A DNA stretch of 64,000 nucleotides from positions 62,001 to 126,000 of the forward strand of contig NZ_CM000955.1 of assembly GCF_000159695.1 (NCBI RefSeq), given 5' to 3'. The position numbers and the translations under genes are program-made. The notes beneath the pieces are model-generated. The model was not told where the DNA came from. It made no database searches and saw only the letters and a program-made list of their open reading frames with translations. This stretch comes from Finegoldia magna ATCC 53516 (GTDB lineage Bacteria > Bacillota > Clostridia > Tissierellales > Peptoniphilaceae). Every line of letters starts with the position of its first letter. The first letter of the stretch is position 1. This document shows, piece by piece, positions 27,736-36,656 of the stretch.

Positions 27736-29338
27736 AAAATCTATTTTTTTCTTCAATAAGATTATTATATTCTTCTTCAAGTTTTTCTCTTTCCTCTTTG
27801 GGTATCTCCATTGCTAGTCTAGAACTGATAGATGATATTCTAAAATCAAGTAATAAACTATCTCTATCCTTGCTAATTTTTGTCTTCTTTTTTCTATTTT
27901 TGTATTGTGATAAATTACCTTTAAAATTTTTGATTCTTTTATTTTCTATAATCAGAAGTGTATCAGCTATTTTATTTATAAACTCCTCATCATGACTTAC
28001 AAAAATAAATGGTCTATCATAAGATTTCAGTAAATTTTCTAAACTTTCTATTGCTCTTATATCCAAAAAGTTTGTCGGTTCGTCAAATATAAGGTAATTA
28101 AAGTCAGATGTTAAAATTTTAGCCAATTTTACCTTAGCTTTTTCTCCATCGCTTAATACGCTTATAATCTTGTATACATCGTCAGTCTTAAATCCTAATC
28201 TTGCAAGAACAATTCTTGTCATTGTTTCATCATATATAGACGTATTTGATACATTTTTTAAGATGCTGGAATTTTCTTCAAGAATATCACTCATTTGACT
28301 AAAATAACCTATCTTAAGATTTGGATGTACCCATATATTTTCTTGATTTAGTATCATCTTTAAAAGGGTAGTTTTCCCACTTCCATTTTCTCCAATGAGC
28401 GCTATTTTAGAATTGTTGTTGATTTGAAAATTGCATTTTTCAAATAATGTCTTATTTTTAAATTTTTTATTCAGGTTTTCCGCTCTTATCAAAACTTTAG
28501 AATGAATTCGTTTATTATCTGGAATGGATAGTTGTATCTCTTTTTCTTCTTTAGGTTTTTCTTTCGTTTCAAGTTGGTTTATCCTTGATTCTACAGCTTT
28601 TACTTGTTTGTCTAATTTTTTCTTGTTTTTTTGACCACCCATCTTATGGAGTCTTGCTTCTGAATTCCCCATCCTTTTAGGCGTGGTTCTTACTTTAGAT
28701 GATTGTTCATTTATATTAATAGCTAGATTTTCTAGTCTTCTTTTTTCTTTTATAAAATTCGAATACTCTTTATCTTGAAACTTTTGTCTTTTTTCTCTTT
28801 CTTCAAGATAGAAATTGTAGTCTCCATTATATTCTTCAATTTTTTCATCCTTCAACTCTAGAATCTTTTTACAAGTTCTATTGATGAAATCACGATCATG
28901 CGAAATTATAAGGTACCCTGTTTTTCTTGAATTTAGCTTTTCTATAAGTTCTTCTTTTTGCCCTAGGTCTAAATGGGATGTAGGCTCATCTATTAAAAGA
29001 AACTTAAAACTATCTGATAAAATATCTGTTAATTTTAATCTTTGTTCCTCACCCGGACTATAATCGGCATCAATCTTTAACTGAGATTTGGAATAGATTT
29101 CATCAGAAAAATTCTTAGCTTGAATATCATAATTTAATAAATATCCTAAATCTCTATCTACTCTTACTTGACCAGTATAGTCGTTATCAAGTCCTAATAT
29201 TATTCTTAAAAGAGTAGTTTTGCCTGTTCCATTGTCACCTATTAAGGCTATCTTATCATTTTCATTTATTGATAAACTATCAATTTCAAATAGCTTTCTA
29301 TCTGGTAAAGTTTTTATTAAGTTTTGTATATATATCAT
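27734..29338 (-). CDS. ABC-F family ATPase, likely ribosomal protection type
   Basis: A protein of 534 residues with two ABC domains and no membrane segments. Domain 1: GDNGTGKTT (about 34), an unusual signature SPGEEQR (about 112), FLLIDEPTSHLD. The linker (about 195-265) is rich in Lys, Arg and Glu (SSKVRTTPKRMGNSEARLHKMGGQKNKKK). Domain 2: GENGSGKTT, LSDGEKAK, YLIFDEPTNFLD. This architecture fits antibiotic-resistance ABC-F proteins of the Msr/Vga/Lsa class, which displace drugs from the ribosome. The drug class cannot be told. A 10-codon leader peptide and hairpin precede it, and mobile-element debris surrounds it. Confidence 0.85.
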   Translation of the reverse strand: MIYIQNLIKTLPDRKLFEIDSLSINENDKIALIGDNGTGKTTLLRIILGLDNDYTGQVRVDRDLGYLLNYDIQAKNFSDEIYSKSQLKIDADYSPGEEQRLKLTDILSDSFKFLLIDEPTSHLDLGQKEELIEKLNSRKTGYLIISHDRDFINRTCKKILELKDEKIEEYNGDYNFYLEEREKRQKFQDKEYSNFIKEKRRLENLAININEQSSKVRTTPKRMGNSEARLHKMGGQKNKKKLDKQVKAVESRINQLETKEKPKEEKEIQLSIPDNKRIHSKVLIRAENLNKKFKNKTLFEKCNFQINNNSKIALIGENGSGKTTLLKMILNQENIWVHPNLKIGYFSQMSDILEENSSILKNVSNTSIYDETMTRIVLARLGFKTDDVYKIISVLSDGEKAKVKLAKILTSDFNYLIFDEPTNFLDIRAIESLENLLKSYDRPFIFVSHDEEFINKIADTLLIIENKRIKNFKGNLSQYKNRKKKTKISKDRDSLLLDFRISSISSRLAMEIPKEEREKLEEEYNNLIEEKNRF

Positions 29339-29360
29339 AAATCCTCCTATGTTTTTTTTT

Positions 29361-29379
29361 GAGAGGATTTTTTCCTCTC
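29361..29379 (-). promoter_or_regulatory. Hairpin between leader peptide and ABC-F gene
   Basis: GAGAGGA and TCCTCTC form a 7-bp stem with a 5-base loop on the minus-strand RNA, directly after the leader stop codon. The 3' arm (AAATCCTC) is also complementary to GAGGATTT, which contains part of the ABC-F ribosome binding site at about 29339-29347. Two mutually exclusive pairings are thus possible. No T-run follows on this strand, so it is not a terminator. Confidence 0.55.
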
Positions 29380-29412
29380 TTAGTTATTTGTAAGACTATA
29401 TCTATTGTTCAT
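29380..29412 (-). CDS. Leader peptide MNNRYSLTNN of the ABC-F gene
   Basis: A 10-codon ORF with its own AGGAGG 9 bases before the ATG, ending TAA next to the hairpin. Short, well-translated leader ORFs followed by hairpins before erm, msr or vga-type genes control drug-inducible expression by ribosome stalling. The arrangement here has the same logic, although the stalling drug and the direction of switching are not known. Confidence 0.65.
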   Translation of the reverse strand: MNNRYSLTNN

Positions 29413-29435
29413 TTGTCTGTACCTCCTAATACTAC

Positions 29436-29575
29436 TTAATAATTTATACCCATAAAAACAATCAATTCCCTGTCATCATAAACAGATTGACTTGTCCATT
29501 TCACACCTTATTGCTCACCATAGCAATAACTCCATCTATCTTTTCGGTAGATTTTTCTTTGTCTGCCTTTGTGTT
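29436..29575 (-). pseudogene. Possible phage terminase large-subunit C-terminal remnant
   Basis: In one frame the minus strand reads EKSTEKIDGVIAMV and in the next SQSVYDDRELIVFMGINY to a stop at 29436. These resemble the ending of phage large terminases (KIDGVIAL...SVYDDRG). One frameshift separates them and everything upstream is missing. The match is short, so the call is tentative. Confidence 0.4.
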
Positions 29576-29650
29576 TTCTGTGTAATTTGTTTATATAAAG
29601 ATTTGAAACCTTTAGTCCATGTTTTTCAAGAACATACTCTTTGATTTATA
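29570..29650 (-). pseudogene. Second RlmD-tail-like remnant
   Basis: The minus strand codes for IKEYVLEKHGLKVSNLYI, closely similar to IQKFVLEKYGFKVSNLYI in the ORF at 60962-61282. No start or full frame remains. Confidence 0.6.
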
Positions 29651-29746
29651 AAATCAGTTACCCTCTAAAAATTGGAGATGGTTTGTTGATTTTAAATTGA
29701 TTAGTATGTGCTTGATAGTACATTTATCCTGTTAAATATAACTTTA

Positions 29747-29953
29747 CTATATTTTGCTTAAATTCGAAAGAGTAACAATTGTTTTTCTAGAACCTTTTAA
29801 CCCTTCATGTCTTTGTGATCTAAATAAAGTAACTCATCTTCTGACTATTGAATAATCATTGAGTCCATATTTATCAGTTAAATATTTATATTCTTCTTTA
29901 TTTAAGTATTCTTATACTATTTTCATCTTAAATTCTATACTATATTTTGTCAT
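29747..29953 (-). pseudogene. IS3-type OrfA remnant
   Basis: From ATG 29953 the frame reads MTKYSIEFKMKIV, stop, EYLNKEEYKYLTDKYGLNDYSIVRR, stop, VTLFRSQRHEGLKGSRK, then ends at 29747. This is the helix-turn-helix start of an IS150/IS3-type OrfA with two in-frame stops. No OrfB follows. Confidence 0.7.
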
Positions 29954-29965
29954 GAAAAAAACTGA

Positions 29966-30005
29966 CCTCTCTAAGTTGGTTTTAGATCCAACTTTTTAGG
30001 TCAGC
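29966..30005. repeat. Inverted repeat near the IS remnant
   Basis: CTGACCT..AAGTTGG and CCAACTT..AGGTCAG pair with small internal mismatches around TTTTAGAT. It stands just outside the OrfA remnant and may be a folded IS end or a terminator. Confidence 0.5.
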
Positions 30006-30065
30006 TCAGAATTTTACTAGTTTATCTTAATATTATTTACTATTTTACACGAACAATACACTCGT

Positions 30066-30680
30066 CTATTCACACTCTATACTCATGTAATATTCATCGC
30101 AAAACTTATCCCACTTAACTGTATAGTCATCATGTGTGAGCAAGGTCAAGTCTTTTGCTGTAAATATATTTCTTTTTCTTGCTTCATCAAAGAAATAGTC
30201 AAATCCACAGAAGGTTTCACTAAGATAGGCGTATACGTACTTGAATCCAAGGCTATATGCAAGGTAGAGGCGTGTGTGTCCATCTAGGGACGCGTATGTG
30301 CCTTCGCGTTTTGTAACTGGGATAATCACGTCTTCTTCTCTATTGACAAAGCTCTTAACTGCCTCTAATTTATCACTATCTATAAAGAACTGTATCGGCT
30401 GGATTTTATCTAGATCAAGCTTAAAGACCTCCACGTCTTTGAATTTCTTAATAAGCTTACCACTTTCATCATAAAAATTTGTGATGTGCTCTGCATTAAA
30501 TCGAAACTCTTCAATGACCTCGTCAAAATATGCTCCTTCTCCTTTTATAAGCGCCTCGGTCTGTGATATGATTTTAATTTCTACAGGCACATCGCCATCT
30601 ACAATGTAGCAACCGTGCTGATATAGTGCCTCTTGACTGAATCGATTGTCAGCATATGTATTGATTCTATCTATTCTCAT
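30066..30680 (-). CDS. ParB/sulfiredoxin-fold-like protein, function unknown
   Basis: A protein of 204 residues. The segment LDKIQPIQFFIDSDKLEAVKSFV and, about 30 residues later, ASLDGHTRLYLAYSLGFKYVYAYL resemble the ParB/Srx fold, where DGHTRL marks the nucleotide-binding turn. No HTH DNA-binding region is present, so a partition role is unlikely. AAGGAG precedes the ATG by 6 bases. The start overlaps a 22-codon leader ORF, and a bulged hairpin lies upstream. Its surroundings are mobile-element debris on one side and a transport operon on the other. Confidence 0.6.
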   Translation of the reverse strand: MRIDRINTYADNRFSQEALYQHGCYIVDGDVPVEIKIISQTEALIKGEGAYFDEVIEEFRFNAEHITNFYDESGKLIKKFKDVEVFKLDLDKIQPIQFFIDSDKLEAVKSFVNREEDVIIPVTKREGTYASLDGHTRLYLAYSLGFKYVYAYLSETFCGFDYFFDEARKRNIFTAKDLTLLTHDDYTVKWDKFCDEYYMSIECE

Positions 30681-30735
30681 TTATTCTCCTTGAATAGTTT
30701 TCTTTGAAGTTTTGTATAAATGGCGATTTCTTCAC
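30667..30735 (-). CDS. 22-codon leader ORF overlapping the ParB-like gene start
   Basis: A GTG-started ORF (VKKSPFIQNFKENYSRRINE..) with AAGGAG 7 bases upstream. It ends TAG at 30667, 14 bases inside the next gene. Overlap and good ribosome site suggest translational coupling, with the ORF acting as a leader. It could be fortuitous. Confidence 0.4.
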   Translation of the reverse strand: MKKSPFIQNFKENYSRRINENR

Positions 30736-30759
30736 GTTATTACTCCTTATAATCAAAAG

Positions 30760-30797
30760 ACCCGACTTGGTACGCATTGTTAAGAGGCGTGTCGGGT
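30760..30797 (-). promoter_or_regulatory. Bulged G+C-rich hairpin before the leader ORF
   Basis: ACCCGAC/GTCGGGT (7 bp) encloses ACGC/GCGT with a 5-base bulge (ACCAA on the minus strand). CTTTTGATTAT follows on the minus strand. In this AT-rich region it stands out and could be an attenuator or a small structured RNA element. Confidence 0.5.
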
Positions 30798-30888
30798 ACT
30801 GTTGCCTATATAATATAGTAATTACCTTGATTTGTCAATTTTTTCAAACCACCATCCAGTTCTATAGACAGGTTTAACAGACTCTATT

Positions 30889-32253
30889 TTACAATTCAAA
30901 AATCTCATCTGCCACTTCATTTAAAAACTCAATATCATGAGAAACTATAAAAATTATTTTATCCTTATTTCTATATTTTTTAATCAGTTCAGATATTTTT
31001 ATCATATTGGAATAATCCATACCACTTGTAGGTTCGTCGAAATAGACAAATGGAGAGTCTTTACACATAACAGAGGCTATTGCAAGTCTTTGCTTTTGTC
31101 CTCCTGATAAACTCATCGGATGCCTTTCAACAAATTCGTCCAGGCCTAAATCTTTTAAAATGATTTTTGCCTCTTCTTCATCAAAATTTTTTACTCCTAG
31201 ACTGAGTTCCTTGAATACCTCATCTGTAAATAATTGATGATTTACATCTTGCATAACAAGCGAGGAGTTTTTCAGTCTATCTTTTTTAGATAGTTTTTCT
31301 CCCTTAAAGTATATTTCTTCTTTTGATTTTTTCTCAAGACCTATTAAACATCTTAAAAGCGTTGACTTTCCACGTCCATTTGATCCTATTATGCCATATA
31401 TTTTTCCAAGCTTAAATGAGATGTCTGTTAAACTTAAATAGTCATCATCAGTAAATTTGTAGCTAAGATTTTTTATCTGATACTCTCCCTCTTCTTTCAA
31501 ATATGGAACTTCCAACTTAGTTAGTTTCTTGTCTCTTAAAGCTAAGACATTTAACTGTTTTGTGTCTAACTTTAAAAATTCACTTCTTGTATAAGTTTTT
31601 TGAAGCTTACCTTTATCTATTAAAAAGACTCGGTCAACTATGTCCATTAAATAATAAATTCTATGCTCTGCTACAATTATGCTTATGCCTTTGCCTTTAA
31701 GTATTTTAAGCATATTTGTCAAAACATCTATGCTTTTAATATCCAAATTTGATGAAGGCTCATCCAATACAATAATCTTTGTGCCTGCTATATAAGAAGC
31801 GGCAATGCAAAGTATTTGTTTTTCTCCACCCGATAGGTTAAATATATTTCTGTCCAATAGATTTTTTATTGGGAAAATTTCAAGCATATCATTTAAACGT
31901 CTGTCCATCTCTTCTCTTGCAAGCCCTATATTTTCCAAATAAAATAGTAATTCTAAGGTAGTATTAATATTAAAGAAATAGGTCTTAGGATTTTGAAAAA
32001 CTGTTGAGACAAGCATCGAAATTTGATAAAGCTCCAAATCTTTTATATTTTTGCCATCAATAATTATTTCGCCCTTCGTCTTTGCGTTATCATATCTTAC
32101 GGCTAAGCCATTGATTGAGTTTATTAAAGATGATTTTCCACTTCCGCTTTTTCCTGTAAATAGCACGCATTCACCCTCGTCTATGGATAGTGATATATCA
32201 TCTATTATATTTTCTTCGCCATAATCAAGGCTTAAATTTTTTATTTCTACCAT
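30889..32253 (-). CDS. ECF transporter ATPase with two fused ABC domains (locus 1)
   Basis: A protein of 454 residues, a fused EcfA pair. Domain 1: GKSGSGKSS (about 34), LSGGEKQ, IIVLDEPSSNLD. Domain 2: GSNGRGKST (about 289), LSGGQKQR, FVYFDEPTSGMD. It energises uptake together with the EcfT and S proteins encoded just upstream, overlapping EcfT by 7 bases. It is the last gene of a six-gene minus-strand operon. Confidence 0.9.
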   Translation of the reverse strand: MVEIKNLSLDYGEENIIDDISLSIDEGECVLFTGKSGSGKSSLINSINGLAVRYDNAKTKGEIIIDGKNIKDLELYQISMLVSTVFQNPKTYFFNINTTLELLFYLENIGLAREEMDRRLNDMLEIFPIKNLLDRNIFNLSGGEKQILCIAASYIAGTKIIVLDEPSSNLDIKSIDVLTNMLKILKGKGISIIVAEHRIYYLMDIVDRVFLIDKGKLQKTYTRSEFLKLDTKQLNVLALRDKKLTKLEVPYLKEEGEYQIKNLSYKFTDDDYLSLTDISFKLGKIYGIIGSNGRGKSTLLRCLIGLEKKSKEEIYFKGEKLSKKDRLKNSSLVMQDVNHQLFTDEVFKELSLGVKNFDEEEAKIILKDLGLDEFVERHPMSLSGGQKQRLAIASVMCKDSPFVYFDEPTSGMDYSNMIKISELIKKYRNKDKIIFIVSHDIEFLNEVADEIFEL

Positions 32254-32936
32254 ATTAAGCCTCCCACAATAAGTCCAGCAACTGCTAATACATAAACAAA
32301 ATCAATTAGCTGTATCTTTACTCGAATATATCTAGTCTTGGCGATTGGATTTTCTATTGCCTTTGTTTCTGCCGCTTTTGCAATGTCATCTGCTATGTTC
32401 GAAGATATAATTAGTAATGGCACTGAAACATATTCAAGATATTTAATTGGATTTTTAAAGTTTATTCCCCTTACTCTCATAGCCATTTTGATGTTTTTCT
32501 TCTCTTCTTTAAATGATGGAAAAAATCTAAACATAACCGCAATAGGTATGGATAGATTTTTTGAAATCTTAAGCTTGTCCATCGATGAAATTATTGTGCC
32601 TACGTCAGAAGTTTTTATCATGAAGCTAGCTGCCATAAATGGCAAAATAAACATCCTAATCACAATAGGTATACTTAAAAACATCTTAATTATTGGGTTT
32701 AGTGTAGATAGAATCATAAAATTAGGCAAGGAGTAAAGTATTCCACATAAAACTATCCATTTGAAAAGTGTTTTTTTATATCCATTCAAATAAAACAAAA
32801 TTGAAAAAATACAAATTATTGCCAATTCAAAACGGATATTTATGCTATGCACAACAGTTAATCCCGTAAAGAATACAACTAATATCTTACTGATGGGATT
32901 TGGATTAAAGGGAGCATTTGAAGAAAAAGTAGGCAT
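32247..32936 (-). CDS. ECF transporter transmembrane protein EcfT (locus 1)
   Basis: A protein of 229 residues with five to six membrane helices and the EcfT coupling motif region FKEEKKNIKMAMRVRGINF plus a second Ala-rich motif (IADDIAKAAETKAIE), which contact the ATPases. Its start overlaps the S-component stop by one base. It couples ATP hydrolysis to the substrate-binding S subunit. Confidence 0.88.
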   Translation of the reverse strand: MPTFSSNAPFNPNPISKILVVFFTGLTVVHSINIRFELAIICIFSILFYLNGYKKTLFKWIVLCGILYSLPNFMILSTLNPIIKMFLSIPIVIRMFILPFMAASFMIKTSDVGTIISSMDKLKISKNLSIPIAVMFRFFPSFKEEKKNIKMAMRVRGINFKNPIKYLEYVSVPLLIISSNIADDIAKAAETKAIENPIAKTRYIRVKIQLIDFVYVLAVAGLIVGGLIW

Positions 32937-33520
32937 TATACAATGCCTGCTTTTTCAAAGTGTTTTTTCAATAGAGCCTTGCCTATATATGCTCCAATTA
33001 TTCCTCCTAGAAAAGCACCTAAGGCTACTAAAGCCATGTGAGGATATGTTATTAGATTTTCCAATGCATCAGCATATTCTTGTCCCATCATGCCAACAGA
33101 CATTTCTATATACTTTTCTTTTGCTAAAAGCATCTGCATCATAGAGCTGCATATCCATGTGCTAAATACAGCGTAAGAAAGCATATTGTATTTAAAGGAA
33201 TTATAATTACCAATCTTTCTAATTAATTCTGCTATTATCATTACTATAAGCGATAAAACTGCAACGACGTAAGTATGACCAGCCGCAAACATAACAAGTG
33301 GTGATATCATTCCGAATATAAATAATGCCCATGGTTTTTGAACTTTACTCATAAATAACATAACTACTGTTCCTGCAATTATGCCTAAAACTGTTGGGTA
33401 TATTAAAAACAATATTGGAATCATGCCCATCATGCCAATTCCAAACATCAAGGCGAAATAAATTACGCCAAAAACGCCGATACTTACCAAATCTTTTACT
33501 TTTAATTTTTTATTATCCAT
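32936..33520 (-). CDS. MptD family ECF substrate-specificity component (locus 1)
   Basis: A protein of 194 residues with about six helices. It opens KLKVKDLVSIGVFGVIYFALMF and has GMISPLVMFAAGHTYVV and a Gly-rich last helix (LGAFLGGIIGAYIGKALLKKHFEKAG), which fits the MptD (Trep_Strep) type of S components. A paralogue lies at 49374-49964. The transported compound is not known from sequence. Confidence 0.85.
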   Translation of the reverse strand: MDNKKLKVKDLVSIGVFGVIYFALMFGIGMMGMIPILFLIYPTVLGIIAGTVVMLFMSKVQKPWALFIFGMISPLVMFAAGHTYVVAVLSLIVMIIAELIRKIGNYNSFKYNMLSYAVFSTWICSSMMQMLLAKEKYIEMSVGMMGQEYADALENLITYPHMALVALGAFLGGIIGAYIGKALLKKHFEKAGIV

Positions 33521-33579
33521 TTTATTACTCCTAATATATAAATTCTTCTGTCATTTTTGTTTTTCTCTTTATTTTATTT

Positions 33580-34923
33580 TTAATCATTTACATTCATATT
33601 TGAAAGAGCCTTGGCTTGCATTGCTAAACCTACCATTATCATAGTAAAATCTACAACTGGTTCTGTCCACCAAACAGCCCCTGCTCCAAATATTCTTGGC
33701 AATATAAGTAAGGCTGGAGCAAGTAGTATTAACTGCCTTAGCATTACAATCATTCCAGCTTTTTTCCCATCCCCAATCGCTTGAAAAAAAGTTATTGTCA
33801 TAATCATAATTCCATAAAGAATAAATACTGAATAGAATATTCTGAAATTATTAACTCCGCTTGAAATTATATCCTGACTTACTTTAAATAAACCAAGTAA
33901 CTGTTTTGAAAATACTTGTGCTGGTAACCAAAAAATTGCTGCAAGTACTGTTCCTCCTATAGAAAATATCTTCATAGTTTCCTTTACTCTATTATATTGT
34001 TTTGCTCCAAAGTTTGTGCCAATAATCGGCTGTAACCCCTGACTCATTCCCCAAATTGGTATAAATGAAAACCCATAAAATCTCAAAGTTGCTGACATTA
34101 ATATTGCATTTGGATCTCCTCCGTATTTAAAAGCTTGTCTATAAAGCAATGTTTGCTGAACCATGAAAAATACTTGCATGATCATAGCTGATACTCCTAC
34201 TCCAAACATTTCCTTTGATATATCTTTTTCTTTTTTTATTTTCCCTATTTTTACATTTTCACTTTTATTTTTAAAATAATAAAGAGTAATGACAGCTTGA
34301 ATTATTTGTGCTGTTACAGTGGCTATAGCTGCTCCCTCAATGGCATAATCACCCATTAATTTCATTAGTATTGGATCAAGAGCTATATTGATAAAGGCAC
34401 CAAGTCCCATAATAGTCATTGCTCTTTTCATAAGACCTTCACCACGCATTACCATATTAGCTGACTGGGTAAAGTTTACAAATATTGAACCTATAAATAT
34501 TACTCTTAAATACCTTATTCCTAATGCCTTTATTTCTCCTGTTGCTCCAACTAAATCTAAAAAATATGGTCCTAGAAGTATTCCTCCTATTGTTATAATC
34601 GTTGAAAAAAAGATAACCCAATAGATAAGATTTCCCATAAGTTTGTCTATAGTATCTTTATCACCCTTTCCCATGGATCTTGATAAAATTGATGCCGAAC
34701 CTATCCCTATAAGCGTTGCAATCCCATTATTAAAAAATGTAAGTGGCATAGCTATTGAGCAGGCCGCCATAGCATTCTCACCAATTATTTGTCCAGCAAA
34801 TATTCCATCCATAAGTGGATATAGTCCTATAACTACCATCCCAATTACTGCTGGTATAGATAGTTGAAACATCAAAGACAATGGCTTCTTGGTTAACAAC
34901 TGTTCTTTCATGTTTTGTTTCAT
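33580..34923 (-). CDS. MATE family efflux protein
   Basis: A protein of 447 residues with 12 membrane segments from the ATG at 34923, which has GAGGGG 9 bases before it. An ATG five codons upstream is less well placed. It has PAVIGMVVIGLYPLMDGIFAG and GMSQGLQPIIGTNFGAKQYNRVKETM as MATE signatures. It is drug/Na+ or H+ antiporter-like. A closely related gene runs off the right edge of the window. Its place inside the ECF/ABC operon suggests export of the same class of compound. Confidence 0.9.
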   Translation of the reverse strand: MKQNMKEQLLTKKPLSLMFQLSIPAVIGMVVIGLYPLMDGIFAGQIIGENAMAACSIAMPLTFFNNGIATLIGIGSASILSRSMGKGDKDTIDKLMGNLIYWVIFFSTIITIGGILLGPYFLDLVGATGEIKALGIRYLRVIFIGSIFVNFTQSANMVMRGEGLMKRAMTIMGLGAFINIALDPILMKLMGDYAIEGAAIATVTAQIIQAVITLYYFKNKSENVKIGKIKKEKDISKEMFGVGVSAMIMQVFFMVQQTLLYRQAFKYGGDPNAILMSATLRFYGFSFIPIWGMSQGLQPIIGTNFGAKQYNRVKETMKIFSIGGTVLAAIFWLPAQVFSKQLLGLFKVSQDIISSGVNNFRIFYSVFILYGIMIMTITFFQAIGDGKKAGMIVMLRQLILLAPALLILPRIFGAGAVWWTEPVVDFTMIMVGLAMQAKALSNMNVND

Positions 34924-34934
34924 TTTTAATCCCC

Positions 34935-36656
34935 TCAATAAATAAATTCTTCTGCCATTTTTGTTTTTTCTATTAAATTCTTGTAAACTTTTGATTTTTG
35001 TAAAAGCTCTTCATGTTTGCCTTCACTTTCTACTTTTCCGTTTTTAAGAACTACTATCTTGTCTGCATTTTCTATGGATTTCATTCTGTGTGAAATGATG
35101 ACAACAGTTTTATCTTTAACTAAATTATTTAAAGACTCTTGAATCTTTTTCTCGTTGTCAACATCAAGGCTTGCTGCTATCTCATCTAAAATCAATATCG
35201 GCGCATCTTTTAAGAAGGCTCTGGCTATTGATAACCTTTGTCTTTCTCCGCCTGATAGCTCAGCGCCGTTCTCACCAATAACTGTATCGAAACCCTTATC
35301 CATCCTTTCTATAAAATCTGTGCAGTTTGCAAGTTTTGCTGCCCTTTTAACTTCTTCGTCACTTGCATTTTGCTTTCCGATTCTAATATTTTCCATAACG
35401 CTTTGATTAAAGAGAACTACATCTTGGAAAACTATTGAGACCTTGTCAAAAAGAGATTCTGTTGATATTTCTTTTATATCTTTGCCGTCGATTAGGATTT
35501 CTCCCTCGTCGTAATCATAAAGTCTTGATATAAGTTTCAAGATAGTTGTTTTACCGCATCCGCTTGCACCTACTAAAGCAGTAACCTCTCCCTGCTTAGC
35601 TCTAAAGCTTACCCCATTTAAAACTTTTGCGTCTTTATTGTAGGCAAACTCAACATCTTTTAGATCAATATCAAATTTTTTCAAATTATAGTCTTCGCCT
35701 TCCTGTAAATTTTGATTTTGAATTTCTTTTAGTCTTTCAATTTTTGGCGATAAATAAAATATCTCCATCATGCCCTCTTTAGATGCATCTAGAGAGTCTT
35801 TTAGCTTTATCGCCGCTAGTAAATATCCTACAAGGTAGAGAGGGCTTATCTCTTTACTAATAATTAGATTTACGCCAACAAATATTACGACAGCAAGGGA
35901 AATAAAACTAAATATTGAAGATATAGACATAGTTAAAATTGTAGTTATTTCCGCTTTTAAGTGCACTTTTTCACTTTTATCCATTTTTTCATATAGCTTT
36001 TCTTTCATTTCCTCTGATAAGCCGTATGCTTTAATCTCCATTTGCATTTCTATATTTTCCTGAAAACTTTCTGAGTTTTTTCTTAGAATATCATAATATC
36101 TTTTATGTCCCTTAACCTGATATTTTTTAGATAAGGGTATGAATATAAAGCTTAAAAGAGATGGAATAATTACAGCTAAGCCCATCTTGACATTACCCAT
36201 TAGCATCATGACGGATATAAGCGGGAAGAAGAGTGCCATGCCGCCTACCTTTGGTATTGAATGGCTCATTGCATGCTCTATACCTTCAATATCAGACATG
36301 ATTGTTTGTGAAAGGTCGGAAATGTCATGTTTAGAAAAGTATGATAGAGGCAGTTTTGATAAATATTCCGCTGTCCTTATTCTTAAATCTGCACTTTCTT
36401 GATAGGTTGTGCTATATAATTTATCGTATTCGATAGAAAGCAAAATATACATTGCTAGCAAGGTCAAGGCTGAGAATACTATATAAAAGCCCTTGCTTTT
36501 GCCCATATTTTCCAAAACTTCCTGAGCAAAAATCATAAGTAAAATGGCAGGAAGCATGTTTATACAATAAACGAAAAATGAAGCCAGTGTTGCTTTGCTT
36601 AAATTTCTTGCTCCTTTATCTGTAAGAGCAAATCTTTTTTTATAAAACTCCTTCAT
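34935..36656 (-). CDS. ABC exporter-type half-transporter, second of pair (locus 1)
   Basis: A half-transporter of 573 residues from ATG 36656, chosen because GGAGGG stands 6 bases before it. Six membrane helices (about 15-310) are followed by an ATPase: GASGCGKTT, LSGGERQR, ILILDEIAASLD (DEIAA instead of DEATS). It overlaps the end of its partner by 17 bases. Pairs of this kind, linked to AraC and ECF genes, resemble the YbtPQ/IrtAB class, which can import siderophores despite exporter fold. Confidence 0.88.
   Translation of the reverse strand: MKEFYKKRFALTDKGARNLSKATLASFFVYCINMLPAILLMIFAQEVLENMGKSKGFYIVFSALTLLAMYILLSIEYDKLYSTTYQESADLRIRTAEYLSKLPLSYFSKHDISDLSQTIMSDIEGIEHAMSHSIPKVGGMALFFPLISVMMLMGNVKMGLAVIIPSLLSFIFIPLSKKYQVKGHKRYYDILRKNSESFQENIEMQMEIKAYGLSEEMKEKLYEKMDKSEKVHLKAEITTILTMSISSIFSFISLAVVIFVGVNLIISKEISPLYLVGYLLAAIKLKDSLDASKEGMMEIFYLSPKIERLKEIQNQNLQEGEDYNLKKFDIDLKDVEFAYNKDAKVLNGVSFRAKQGEVTALVGASGCGKTTILKLISRLYDYDEGEILIDGKDIKEISTESLFDKVSIVFQDVVLFNQSVMENIRIGKQNASDEEVKRAAKLANCTDFIERMDKGFDTVIGENGAELSGGERQRLSIARAFLKDAPILILDEIAASLDVDNEKKIQESLNNLVKDKTVVIISHRMKSIENADKIVVLKNGKVESEGKHEELLQKSKVYKNLIEKTKMAEEFIY

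Noticed and set aside
29361..29379. Intrinsic terminator before the ABC-F gene
   Set aside because: On the strand of the gene an A-run, not a T-run, follows the stem, so it is better seen as an RNA switch.
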